Source: Eledone cirrhosa (lineage: Eukaryota; Mollusca; Cephalopoda; Octopoda; Eledonidae). Taken from it: a DNA stretch of 64,000 nucleotides. The stretch covers positions 165,566,610 through 165,630,609 of the forward strand of contig OZ024743.1 in assembly GCA_964016885.1 (NCBI GenBank), given 5' to 3'. This document shows positions 22,612 to 32,702 of the stretch, piece by piece. Made by a program: the position numbers and the translations under genes. Position 1 is the first letter of the stretch, and every line of letters starts with the position of its first letter. The notes below the pieces were generated by a model that was not told the origin of the DNA, did no database searches, and saw only the letters and a program-made list of their open reading frames with translations.

Positions 22612-24497
22612 TGCCCGAAGATAGATAGATTTCTTTATTTGCCACAAGGGCGCACAAGAAAATGGGACAATACAAAGACACATTCCAGGGATTTTACATA
22701 CAGTCGTGTAAAAATATTGAAACAAACAATTATAACACTTGTTGTCCGGAGAGAAGGGCATCTGTCCTCAGTCCTCTCAATCTCGTCCACCATATAACCT
22801 CTTTCACCATAGCCACTGTATAGAGGAAAACCGCATCTCTTTCGTTTTTGAAAGAGGCTGGAGGTTTGATCCTTACTATGGACTTGGCAGTCAACTAGAT
22901 TTGTCCCATACGCGACAGCAGTTGTTCTGCATAGTTCCACAGGTCACTTACACCCGGGAAGTGTACAATTGCGTGCAAGACGGTTTCAATGTCCTGCTCG
23001 CATCTTGGACACGTCCTATTGGAAGGATCCCTGCTGGGTTGTCTGTGCCTGTAGATCTTATCTCGAACGGGTAGAGCTCCTCGGTAGCACTGCCAGGCCA
23101 GGGACCTCTGGAAGTTGTCCATAGGTACCAGGCGGAAAGTCTTACCAAACAGACTGGTGAGCTCGTAGTCTTCGACGTCTCCCCGAGAACGTCGTCGCAC
23201 TTGTGTAAAGTACTAACTCTCTATAGAATCTCGAAATGGAGTCTCCACTGATTGCTGTGCCCGCTTGATAGAGGACTGTGAGCGCCTGGGCGCATTCAAT
23301 GTGCCAGGCGCCCATCTTCTTCGGTCTTCGCTTGACCCAGGACTGCAGCTCCATCAGCGAGACAAGTTGTGGGAAGGCTTGTCTCATAAACGGTGCCCAG
23401 TTGGTCGGTGAGGAATACCTGAAGATGCCGTAGCCTCAGCGTATGTTTGCGCATCATTAGCCACGGCATGCCCAGCCCTCCGTTGGAAGAGTGTTGACAG
23501 GAGACGGATCTCCTCACCAGTGGAGCCTGCTTCTTCCACAGGAACTGGAAGAGCATGCGTTCCATTTTGGTGAGATATTCACGGGGACAAGGCACGCCAT
23601 CAAGCGGTAGTAGATGACGGACGCTATGAAAGTGTTCGCCACCTCCGCTCGACCTTTCAAAGACAGTTTGTACTCTGCCCACTTCTGGGTGAGCGCAAAT
23701 ACCTTGGCCATGACCTCGTTCCAGTTTTTCTCCACCTGGAGGTCTGGACCGAACCAGACTCCGAGCAATTTCCCCGGTCCTTCCGTCCAGCGTCTTACGA
23801 CTATGTCGGACGGTATCGGTTTGCCTCTCGACGTTCCTAGTTGCAAACCGACAGACTTGTCCGGGTTCAGTTTTGCTCCTGTGAACCTTTCGTATTCCTG
23901 TAGTAGGTTGCCGATTACCTCGATCTCCGAGGTTTTCGATACCATTACCGTCACGGCGTCGGCATAAGCCGACGCCGCTTTTCGCAGTCCCAGTTCTAAA
24001 GGGATGTCATGCAAAAGCTCCAACTTCCGCAGTAGTGGCTCTAGAGTCAAGGAGTACAGAATGGAGGAGAGAGGCCATCCCTGCAGAATGGAACGCGTGA
24101 TTGCGGACGGCTCCGATAGGTAGCCGTTCACCTTGACCTTCGAGCAGATGCTGGTGTGCATCGCCTTGATCCAGCCTCTGACAACGTGACCGAAACCGGC
24201 CGCCTTGAGAACCGCTTCCAAGTATCGATGGTCGACCCTGTCGAATGCCTTAGACTGATCTAAATTGATCAGAGCCCCACCGAAGCCGGGTTTACGCCCC
24301 ACCCTCTCTATGATGTATCTCATGAGGTAGAGGTTGTCGTGTATGGACCTGGTCGGGATTGCACACGTTTGCGCTTTCCCTACCAGGTTTTCGACGTCAA
24401 GCGCCAGCCTCGTCGCTAGCACCTTGGCCAAAATCTTTAACTCTGTGTTGAGCAGAGTTATGGGCCTGAAATTGTTTATTTCGCTCCCCTTGCCCGA
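22612..24497 (-). mobile_element. Tx1/L1-like LINE, RT to 3' end, broken
   Basis: Minus-strand frame 24548-23514 has FRPITLLNTELKILAKVLAT, NLDQSKAFDRVDHRYLEAVL, a degraded LQGWPLSS (family: RQGCPLSS) and ASAYADAVTV. The last changes the RT catalytic YADD to YADA. C-terminal pieces continue at 23682-23142 and 23200-22895. The 3' UTR is shortened by an internal deletion relative to the copy at 21584 (the junction is near 22737). The 5' end stops at CCCGAAGATAGATAGATA, close to the motif that borders the previous copy. Non-functional. Confidence 0.8.
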
Positions 24498-24889
24498 AGA
24501 TAGATAGATAAATAAGTAGATGGTTAAAGGTAAATGCTGTTCTACCACAAATCGCCATTTCCCAAGTTGTGCTACTATAAATTGTATGATTATGGTCTCT
24601 ATCTCTCCCTATCCCCTCCCCCCTCTCCCCCTCTTTCTTTTATATGAATGGTTTTGTATCTACTATATTTATATGTTTACCAGTATACATGTTATATATA
24701 TATGAGTGTGTGGATGTATGTGTGTATGAGTATGTCTGTGTAGGTGCGCGAGTGGGTTTGCGTGTGTGTGTCTGTATTTATGTGGGTGCTTGTAATTGAT
24801 ATGGAGACTGCAGTAAGATATTTAATCTACGTGTAACATATTCAGAGAATAATTATAATTAAACGACTAATTAATTAAGTAATATATCA
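24498..24889. other. Unassigned DNA
   Basis: CT-rich then GT-rich simple sequence. No gene. Confidence 0.5.
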
Positions 24890-25020
24890 GGTCGATCTAA
24901 TTAAAACGTTTGTCCTGCAATCGTGTGGTTACGAATTCGATTACACTGCGTGACACATTCAACAAGTGTCCTTTACCATAGTCTCAGGTTGACCAAGTCT
25001 TAGGCAGTCGATTTATTCAA
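24890..25020 (+). mobile_element. Probable second SINE family, degraded
   Basis: CAATCGTGTGGTTACGAATTCGATTACACTGCGTGACAC, in blocks, resembles a tRNA-type box B followed by the CTGCGTGGCAC...CAAGTGTCTT body of another cephalopod SINE. GTTGACCAAGTCTTAGGCAG continues the match. It is diverged and has no visible target-site duplication. Confidence 0.4.
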
Positions 25021-25085
25021 AGAAGAGAGGGGGTAGAGAAAATAAGAGAAAGCTAGAGAGGGAAAATACGAGAAAGCTAGAGGGA

Positions 25086-25262
25086 GAGAGAAGGCAAAGA
25101 GGAAGAATCCATCCGAGGACGCGACTGGTACTGAATTTATCGACCTAGAAAGAATGAAAGGCAAAGTTAACCTCGGTGGTATTTGAACTCAGACCTTAGA
25201 TAGCCTGAACGTGTACTGCAAAGCATTCTTTCCGACCTTCTAACGGGCCTGCCATTAGGTTG
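25086..25262 (-). mobile_element. tRNA-derived SINE, antisense, diverged
   Basis: Plus strand reads ACTGGTACTGAATTTATCGA, AGGCAAAGTTAACCTCGG and TATTTGAACTCAGACC, then CCGACCTTCTAACGGGCCTG. This is the complement of the main SINE family, with several changes. Confidence 0.65.
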
Positions 25263-25280
25263 CCTTCATAATACATACAT

Positions 25281-25319
25281 GATGGATGCCCCTTCGTTAT
25301 CGAGTATGGCCATTGCACG
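25281..25319 (+). repeat. Short dispersed repeat, copy 1
   Basis: GATGGATGCCCCTTCGTTAT then CGAGTATGGCCATTGCACG. It recurs nearly unchanged at 28775-28814, also beside A-rich sequence and microsatellites. Family unknown. Confidence 0.6.
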
Positions 25320-25362
25320 ATATACCATTATCAATAATTATTAAAAAAATTCTAACGTGCAT

Positions 25363-25369
<7 letters not shown>

Positions 25370-25435
<66 letters not shown>

Positions 25436-25442
25436 TACATAT
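25370..25442. repeat. (CA)n(TA)n(CA)n microsatellite
   Basis: Composite dinucleotide tract. No gene. Confidence 0.95.
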
Positions 25443-25686
25443 GCACGCGTTTGTATGAATTAACCATTATACTAGGGTTTACGGGTTTACGCGTCTTGAA
25501 TGTATTTATAGGACGTGATATATATGGTGAATGCATTAACAATAGTTGAATATAAAAATAGCAGAACATAATTACAATTTTATGAGAAGTTAATTAAGTA
25601 ATCATCATGGCCATGTCGTTTAGATGCTGTCTTTGCAAATAAGTCGTTCTGGGTTCAATACCATTACGTGTCGTCTTCACCACGCA

Positions 25687-25720
25687 AATATATATATATG
25701 TGTGCGCACGCGCTGGTGTG

Positions 25721-25757
<37 letters not shown>
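25687..25757. repeat. TA/TG composite microsatellite
   Basis: TA repeats, a GTGTGCGCACGCG core, then about 28 bases of TA repeats. Confidence 0.9.
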
Positions 25758-25761
<4 letters not shown>

Positions 25762-25845
25762 GTAGAATACTGGAAGGTAATATCCGTAGTGGTAGAGCAC
25801 TCAGTCCATGGGACGAGTTAGGTAGAAGTGGTTACACAACAGTTA

Positions 25846-25934
25846 GTTCACCATACCGAGAATAATTGTTTCACCTTAGCGGATCCGAGCTGAGTATCCG
25901 CTAAGGTGAAACAATTGTTCTCAGTTTGGTGAAC
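25846..25934. repeat. ~39-bp inverted repeat, 11-nt loop
   Basis: GTTCACCATACCGAGAATAA then TTGTTTCACCTTAGCGGAT (25846-25884) is the near-complement of 25896-25934. The half-site TTCACC...ACAATTGTTTCACCTTA also occurs at 20274-20306, so this is a dispersed hairpin element. Confidence 0.8.
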
Positions 25935-26005
25935 TCTCTCTCTCTCTATATATATATATATAATGACTAAAATATGGGCGAAGATGAAAAGATGTATGAA
26001 TACAG

Positions 26006-26094
26006 ACTGTCCCCTGTCGTCAGTCGACCTCTAGAGATATGTTGTTTCAGAGCTTTAAGTTCGATACAACTGGGTCTAGAGCACAGGGGACAGT
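26006..26094. repeat. 12-bp perfect inverted repeat
   Basis: ACTGTCCCCTGT (26006-26017) and ACAGGGGACAGT (26083-26094) are exact complements around a 65-nt spacer. The left flank ATATGGGCGAAGA...GAATACAGA recurs at 26458-26497. Confidence 0.75.
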
Positions 26095-26635
26095 AACAAA
26101 TGGATAAAGGGCCAGACGATAGTTGTAACAACTATTTACAAATAAGAGAAATTTTGCCACTCCCTTGAGCTGTAACTAAAAAGATATCGATGACGCCCAA
26201 CATATTGATTAGCCAAGAAGAATAAAAGAGAAAGTGGAAGAGATAAAGAATATACAATCGTTAATAAAACTATTTTCCATTTGTTTGGACGTTAAGTCTT
26301 AAAAAGACAAACACAACGAGCAGAGAGGGAGAGAGAGTGAGAGGGAGGGGAAGAAAGAGAGAGAGTAAATTCAGAAAGACAGACAAATGTGGAGGTGTAA
26401 GATAAAGATTTGAAAAAAGAGACCCACACAGCTAAAAAACATACGAATAAATAAACAATATGGGCGAAGACAGGAAAATGAACGAATACAGATAGTCCCA
26501 TCTCACTCGGCGAAAAGTATCATGAGGTTAATGCTTGTGTGATAGAAAAAAGTCCCTAGCCACTGTTTGCCTTATTTTAGGAAGGTTGTAGCATGGGGTG
26601 CAAACAACCGGTTGACTTGAGAGGCATTGGAAAAA

Positions 26636-26810
26636 TTTGAAATGTAGTCGTCCCAAATGCAAATGACGCTAATAATAGTTGATCATTGCATATAATAGTT
26701 TAAACTTGGTTAAAGTAACTCTGAAGGCGATAAAAAACGAACTGAGGTGCCTCTGTGATCGACTATTATCATTGTCATTTACGTTGGTACAATTACATTT
26801 CAAATTTAAT
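26636..26810. repeat. Imperfect ~50-bp inverted repeat
   Basis: TTTGAAATGTAGTCGTCCCA through GATCATTG (26636-26689) pairs imperfectly with 26755-26810, around a ~65-nt spacer. No coding sequence. Confidence 0.6.
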
Positions 26811-27257
26811 AGTTTAACTATTTCTTTCTGATCTTTTCTTCAGTGACATCGGCCTCAGGAAGTTGTACGCTGTCGAAAGCTGGCAGATGTGTCAAGGATT
26901 TCGGTCGAAACAGTCATAGAGCAATGGGCAACCGAAAGGCCCTGTGCCAGTGAGTTTTAATTTTTTTCATAAACATTTTTCCCTTTAAAATATTTTGTAT
27001 TCCAATTGTTTAAAGATTGAATAGGATGCAGTAGAACGCCACATTAAATGTATTTCAGAGTTTAGTCCCATCTCCATAAATTCAATTTCTGTGATCAACT
27101 TCATAGCAACTGAATCAGTAAAATAAGTACCAAGAGATCACTTCCATTGATAAGACTTTTCCTCTTTGCGGAAAAGTGTTAAAACAAATAACAAGAAGTG
27201 AAAAAATATATTATTAAAAAGAAAATTTGTTTTCGTTCTAATATTGCAGATATATAA
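26811..27257. other. Unassigned intergenic DNA
   Basis: Nothing recognised; AT-rich with scattered stops. Confidence 0.4.
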
Positions 27258-27286
27258 ATGCATTCGTGAGTTTTATATCGAATAAT

Positions 27287-27470
27287 AATTGTTTCTACTT
27301 TTGGCACAAGGCCAGCAATTACCCAGTGTATTACTGGTACTTTATTTTATCGACCCCGTAAGGATGAAAGGCAAAGTTAACCTCGGTGGGATTTGAACTC
27401 AGATCATAAAGGGACGTAACTCTATGCTTTAAAGCATGGTGTCCGACTCTCTACCGATACTGCCAATCCA
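27287..27470 (-). mobile_element. tRNA-derived cephalopod SINE inside inverted-repeat element
   Basis: Plus strand reads AATTGTTTCTACTTTTGGCA at the left and CTACCGATACTGCCAATCCA at the right, the full complement of the main SINE. AATAATAAT occurs on both sides and may be the target-site duplication, though its low complexity makes this weak. Confidence 0.85.
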
Positions 27471-27571
27471 ATAATAATAATATTCGATTCGTTTGCAAGC
27501 AAACGGCCTCATAGTACAGTGTATTTTAGACGACTATCGTCATCCTTTTGTTCTAACGGTATCAGAGAGAA

Positions 27572-27616
27572 ACAATCGACAATTATTTCGGGGTTGTTGC
27601 CCTTTGTCAGGATTGT
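27572..27616 (-). ncRNA. Hammerhead-ribozyme-like motif, core base altered
   Basis: On the minus strand stem I is ACAATC/GATTGT (6 bp). The box reads CTGACAA, so the conserved G8 is A. Stem II is GGG-CAACAA-CCC with an extra A before it. GAAA follows, then a short stem III (AUA/UGU with one wobble) and a classic GUC cleavage triplet. The G8 change should abolish activity, so this is a decayed copy. Confidence 0.4.
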
Positions 27617-27719
27617 GTATCTCTCATTTTCTCTCGTCTAAAACACAGAGTGTTATGAGGCTGTTTGCTTGCAAATGAATCGAATATTATTATTATTCGA
27701 TATAAAACTCACAAATGCG

Positions 27720-28840
27720 TATTAATAAAAAAAATTCTTTAAATGTTCATGTAGAGCAAGGCCTGTTTGGTAACCCAGCGGGATTAGGAATAAAACCTGT
27801 CACAGAGAAAGAACGTCCAGGTATAACTAGAAATAAAAGAAAGGCACTACTTGGTTATCTACGTTTTGAAATACATATTGCATAACGTACACACCGTCAG
27901 CTTAGGCTACACATTTTTGGTGAAATATTGGACAGCATATAAATATTTTTATATAGTTTGTAAGTTGACTACATTTGGACACTTCTTGCTTTAACCACAC
28001 TAAGAAAATTACATAGCCTGCATCCTCCACTATACAATCCACACTCATCCAAACTAAATTAGATGACAGATCATAAGATTATATGATCCTCTCCGCCAAT
28101 TTTGATATTTACACAACACAGTTATGACGTTTAGCGACTTAGTTATCGATCGCAGAAAATTATTATATATTTAATTTAATTATACAAATTAGTAAAATTA
28201 AAAAAATGTGTGCTCCTTTAGGATAACGCACATCTCTGAGGTCTGCACCCTGGGCGGCCACTGCCTAGTTGACCTTAATGGTAACTCTACGTGGAAGAAA
28301 ACAAGCAATACATTATTATTCAATGACCCAGTTTCTCCACAAATTTTACCTCTGTATGCATGACATTAATTATCTATTCTTATCTATACTATCTTCTTTG
28401 ACAACATCCAATCCTACGCCATCGTACTCACAGTATTAATATTGATTCACAGATAAATGAATAGCAACAGTATCTAACCTTAGACTATACTAGAAAACTA
28501 CAAATTAGGCAACAGACAATTATCCAACGTCCATTAAGTTCCTTCAAAGAACATTATTACGTTTGCGGGTGGGGCGGGAAGTGGGATGGTGAGACAGATA
28601 TAGACAACCGTCAATCGAATATAATGACATCTCTCTCTTTCTTTCTTTATTTATTTATTTATTTATTTCTCCCTATCTCTCTCTATCTATCTCACCACCC
28701 TTACGCACAATCAACCTTCTCTCTTATACCCATATACACACATGCATAAGTAAACATATATACATACATACAAGATGGCTGCCCCCTCGTTACCGAGTAT
28801 GGCCATTGCACGAAAAAAAAACATAATAACGACAATAATA
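27720..28840. other. Intergenic DNA without recognised gene
   Basis: Holds a second copy of the short dispersed repeat (28775-28814, GGCTGCCCCCTCGTTACCGA then GTATGGCCATTGCACG) and a TTTA/TTTC-rich tract near 28640-28690. No coding signal. Confidence 0.5.
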
Positions 28841-28877
28841 ATAACAACAATAATAATAATAATATATATACATACAC

Positions 28878-28915
<38 letters not shown>

Positions 28916-28917
28916 GA
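28840..28917. repeat. AAT / TA / CA composite microsatellite
   Basis: Triplet and dinucleotide repeats at the 3' end of the RTE-like LINE that follows on the minus strand. Confidence 0.9.
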
Positions 28918-31900
28918 TAACAATTAACAGTGCTGAGATCGAATGTGGCTTTTTAGCCCAGCCAATGATCTAAAATGTCTTGCACAGAGTTGGCAACCAA
29001 CTGGGATTAGTCGGCTGTCGTTGGAGTTCATGTACTTTTGCATGTCGTTTGAGCCCTCCTGCTGATTTACATTCTCTACCACATGGTAGGCATGATGAGT
29101 AGCATCTCCAACAGCAGCCTGGTAGTCAACCACTAGTCTCACTCTATGACTGTGAAGATGACTTTCGAGTCTAGCTTTGCTGAGGCAGAGTCTCGCACAG
29201 ACGCTGCATGTCAGCGCCATAAGAGGACCTTCGCCTCTTTACTTTCCCGTATGCGTTTCGAGATGCCTCAAAGGCAACTTTCCCCTCATATACAGTCTTT
29301 CTCCATTTATTACGATCAGCAGCATTTTCCCATGTATCAGCAGAGATGTTAGCGTCTTTCAAAGAGGCCTTCAACGAATCCTTATAACTCTTTTTTGGTT
29401 TATGTGGAGGTTGTTTTCCTTTAACTAACTCTCCATAAAAGAATTGTTTTGGTATTCTAGAATCCTTTATCCTGGCAAGGTGACCACTCAAACGGAGTCT
29501 TGCTTAAGCACAAGAGGTTCTATACTGTTACACAGTAAGCTTTCCAAAATCTCGACATCACTGATGTGGTCCATCCAGTGAACGTCATGGATCCGTCTGA
29601 GACACATCTGATAGAAACGCTCCAATTGTTTAAGGTGGTGTCGATATGTGACCCAGGTCTAGCAGGCATAAAGAAGAGAAAAGAGCATACATGCCTTTGT
29701 CTTCTTGCATATGTCTCACCGACCCCAGAATCGCCTTTCTAGCTTTCCGAAAGCATCACTTGCTTTCCTAATCCTGAGTAGAATTTCATTATCAAGGTTG
29801 CTGTATCGATTGACAGTGCTTCCCAGGTAGACAAACTGATCAATCACTCCAAGTCGTTTACCATACACATAGTTATTTGGCTCACTGTACTGCTTACCAG
29901 GGGCAGGTTGGTACATGACAACGGTTTTCTTGTGACTGACAGTCAATCCTAGGGCAGTGCAAGCATCAGCAAATGCATTCAAAATGTGCTGCATATCACT
30001 CTCTGTGTGCGCTACAAGATCGCAATCATCTGCATACAAGAGGTCTCTTGTGTAAATACTTTTGTTTTTGCAGCAAAGCGCCTGATGTTAAATATGTTGC
30101 CTGAGGTTCGATATTGGATGTAAACACCATGCTCGCAATTCCTGAATGCAATACAGAAAACCATTGCAAAGTATATGGCAAACAGGTTCGGTCCTGGAAT
30201 ATCCCCCTGATTCACTTCATTTTTTACTGAGATAGTCTCCGACATGTTACCTCTGACATTAACCCAAGCCTTCATGTTGTCATGGAAAGACCTAACCAAA
30301 GCAAGGAACTTATCAGGGAAACCAAATCTGGAGAACCTTCCACAATGCATTTCTGTTAACAGTATCGAAAGCTTTTGTCAGATCGACAAAAACCTGATAC
30401 AGATCTAAACCTTATTCCATGCACTTCTGAAGCTGTCTAGCTGAGAAGATCATATCAGTAGTGCCGCGTCCAGCACGAAAACCAATCTGCAATGTGTGTC
30501 AGCAGACGGTCCAGAAGCACCCTACATATTCTTTTTTCCTACGACAGAAAGCAATGATATACCTCTGTAGTTTCCACAATCATTATTGTTACATTTTCTG
30601 TTGTACAAGACCACCATTACTGCATCTCTCCAGTCCTCGGGTACGGATTCACTAGACCATATCTTGCCAAACAAAGAGTGAAGACGTTGCAGGAGTCTCT
30701 CACCACCATATTGTAGGAGCTCAGCATGTATGCCATCCATACCTGGAGACCTTCCACAGTTCAGCTTCGAGATAGCTACTGCAACCTCCACAAGCGTCGG
30801 TGGTTCTGCGAAGCTACTTTCACAGGTTTTTCAGGAATGATATTGAGGAAATCTTCATTGACGACAGACGGCTGATTCAAAAGTTCATCAAAGTACTCTC
30901 GCCACCTTCGTAGAATTCCTTGTGAGTCACGAAGAAGTTCCTTGCCATCCTTCCTTGCTGCGAAGCGGTCTCACCAGAGAAGAAGATGGTCCATAAACTT
31001 CACGCAAGAGAGTGTACAACAGCTTTGTGTTATTGGAATCTGATGCAGCTTGTATCACATCAGCCTTCTCACTCCGCCACCTATCCTTCATCTGAGAAAG
31101 ACTCTGTCCCACACGTGATTTCACATCCTTGAGTTCCTTATGCAACATATTCTTCTCCTGTGGTTTTGCTGTCAAGTAACGTGACAGAGCACGCCTCTTA
31201 TCAGCCAACAAGTCATCTATATGTTCATCATTCTCATTAAACCAGTCCTGATGTTTTCTCTGCACCAATCCCAAAACACGCCTGCCTACATCATAAACCG
31301 ACTTTTTAAGGGTCGGCCAATCCTCACCAAGATATGCAACATGCATCTCTTCTCGCAATATCCTCTTCACATTTTTATCTCTAAGACGAGCAGCATTCAA
31401 TCTTCTGGGCAGGGTAACAACCAGGAGCCCGGATTTTACGTCTAGTGATTAGTTTCACTTTTGCGCGAACCAGGCGGTGGTCCGTCCAGCACTCATCTGC
31501 ATGAAGAGCACGAACACACTGCACATCCTGTCTGTCACGCATCCTGACAAGGACGTAGTTCAAAAGATGCCAGTCCTTAGATGCAGGATTCATCCATGTG
31601 GTCTTAAATTTGTTCTTTTGCTGGAACATGGTGTTAGCAACACACAGATCAAGCTCCTCACACATCTGCAGCAGGAGCATACCATTGTTGTTACACTTTC
31701 CCACCTTTCGATTACATTCCATGTGTTAAAATTCCTAAGCACGATGACCTTGTTTGCCTGAGGGATATTTCTTAAACACCCTTCAAGGCATGGTAAAAAG
31801 ACACTTTTTCTTCATCGACAAAATTCATAGTTGGAGCATACACACTTACCAGGGTCGCATATCTTCCTTTGTCCAGCGGAATTCTCATGGACATAAGACG

Positions 31901-32112
31901 CTCACTAATCCCCACTGGGAATTCTTCTAATTTATCCACATGAGCAGTCTTAACAGCAAATGCTACCCCTGCCTCTCTTCTCAGATAAAGCTACGTAACG
32001 TCGAAGCTCCTTTGCAACAAGAGCGGTCCTTCGTTCAGGATACTCCAAGGAATCCCTGTCAAGCAGCGTTCGTACGTTCCAGCAGCCAATATTAAATGCT
32101 TTGTTTGGCTCT
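28918..32112 (-). pseudogene. RTE-like LINE, nearly full length but heavily frameshifted
   Basis: Minus-strand order from 32112: FNIGCWNVRTLLDRDSLEYP and RTALVAKELRRYVALSEKR (AP-endonuclease start, with a deletion between conserved blocks). Next is GISERLMSMRIPLDKGRYAT with SVYAPT, then FKTTWMNPASKDWHLLNYVL (31722-31381). The linker is 31400-30927. RT blocks are KLNCGRSPGMDGIHAELLQY and GNYRGISLLSVVGKK (30791-30522), NEVNQGDIPGPNLFAIYF (near 30220), and the catalytic MYADDCDLVAHTE (30039). The thumb reads GHLARIKDSRIPKQFFYGEL (29491). The protein ends in two C2H2-type fingers, CSVCARLCLSKARLESHLHSH and CQLCARHFRSLAGLKSHIRSQH (29220-28924). It carries at least six frame changes. The catalytic box survives but no functional protein can be made. 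Confidence 0.8.
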
Positions 32113-32136
32113 ATTACAGTGGCACGATGACGAGCG

Positions 32137-32163
32137 GGCCCAGGCTGTGATACCCTGGGCCCT
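32137..32163. repeat. 9-bp GC-rich hairpin with adjacent ~30-bp duplication
   Basis: GGGCCCAGG and CCTGGGCCC are exact complements around a 9-nt loop. Directly after, ATTGCCAATTATCTCTTTTG and ATTGCTAATTATCTCTTTTA are a short tandem duplication (32165-32218). Confidence 0.7.
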
Positions 32164-32288
32164 TATTGCCAATTATCTCTTTTGTTCCAGAACACTTATT
32201 GCTAATTATCTCTTTTATATTGTTTTGGAACATAACTGAATTGGGGAAAAAAAGTATTACTAATAATAATGATGATGGTTTTGGACAA

Positions 32289-32655
32289 GTAAAAAAGATC
32301 GTGCCTGATTGTAGATGTGACCTGCCCATTTGACACGAGAGTGCAAGAGAAGGACAGGGAGAAAGTTAAGCGATACAGGACTTAAAGTGGGAGGTAAAAA
32401 GGATTTGGAACTGCCATGAAGTCAAGGTTGTCCCGATTGTCATAGGCGCACTAGGTACTATCTCAAAGAGTTTCCAAGGATGGTTAAAGAAGATTAGTCC
32501 AGCCCCGCTTTTTGGAACACTTCAAAAGGGATACTTGCTGGGAACAGCAAGAATCCTCCGATACGTCCTGAATATCTGAGGCTGCAGGTAGCGGCTTGAT
32601 ATACATTTCACAAACTTTCCAGTTAAATAACATCAATGACTGAGACTCAAAGAAC
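32289..32655 (+). mobile_element. R4/Dong-like LINE, 5'-truncated 3' end
   Basis: The sequence aligns with the last 370 bases of the copy at 32699-35640: KRSCLIVDV-type endonuclease sequence, then TCCGATACGTCCTGAATATC with the stop, then the 3' UTR ending ATCAATGACTGAGACTCAAA and an AAT tract. It has more differences than the three near-identical copies, so it is older. Frameshifts interrupt the peptide. Confidence 0.85.
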
Positions 32656-32670
32656 AATAATAATAATAAC

Positions 32671-32700
<30 letters not shown>
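32656..32700. repeat. (AAT)n tract joining two R4-like copies
   Basis: AAT triplets form the 3' tail of the copy to the left and the 5' flank of the copy to the right. Confidence 0.9.

Positions 32701-32702
<2 letters not shown>

Larger units (their letters stand above)
27258..27719. mobile_element. Inverted-repeat element with hammerhead-like core, split by a SINE
   Basis: The left end GCATTCGTGAGTTTTATATC (27258) is complementary to GATATAAAACTCACAAATGC at the right (27699-27718). Inner arm sequence ATTCGATTCGTTTGCAAGCA (from about 27482) pairs with TGCTTGCAAATGAATCGAAT (from about 27666). A SINE in antisense (27287-27470) interrupts the left arm at AATAATAAT. Without it the element is about 280 bases, similar to the one at 19734. 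A hammerhead-like motif lies in the middle. Confidence 0.7.

Noticed and set aside
26006..26094. Hammerhead motif (CTGACGA on the minus strand near 26018-26024)
   Set aside because: No stem II plus GAAA follows at the right distance.
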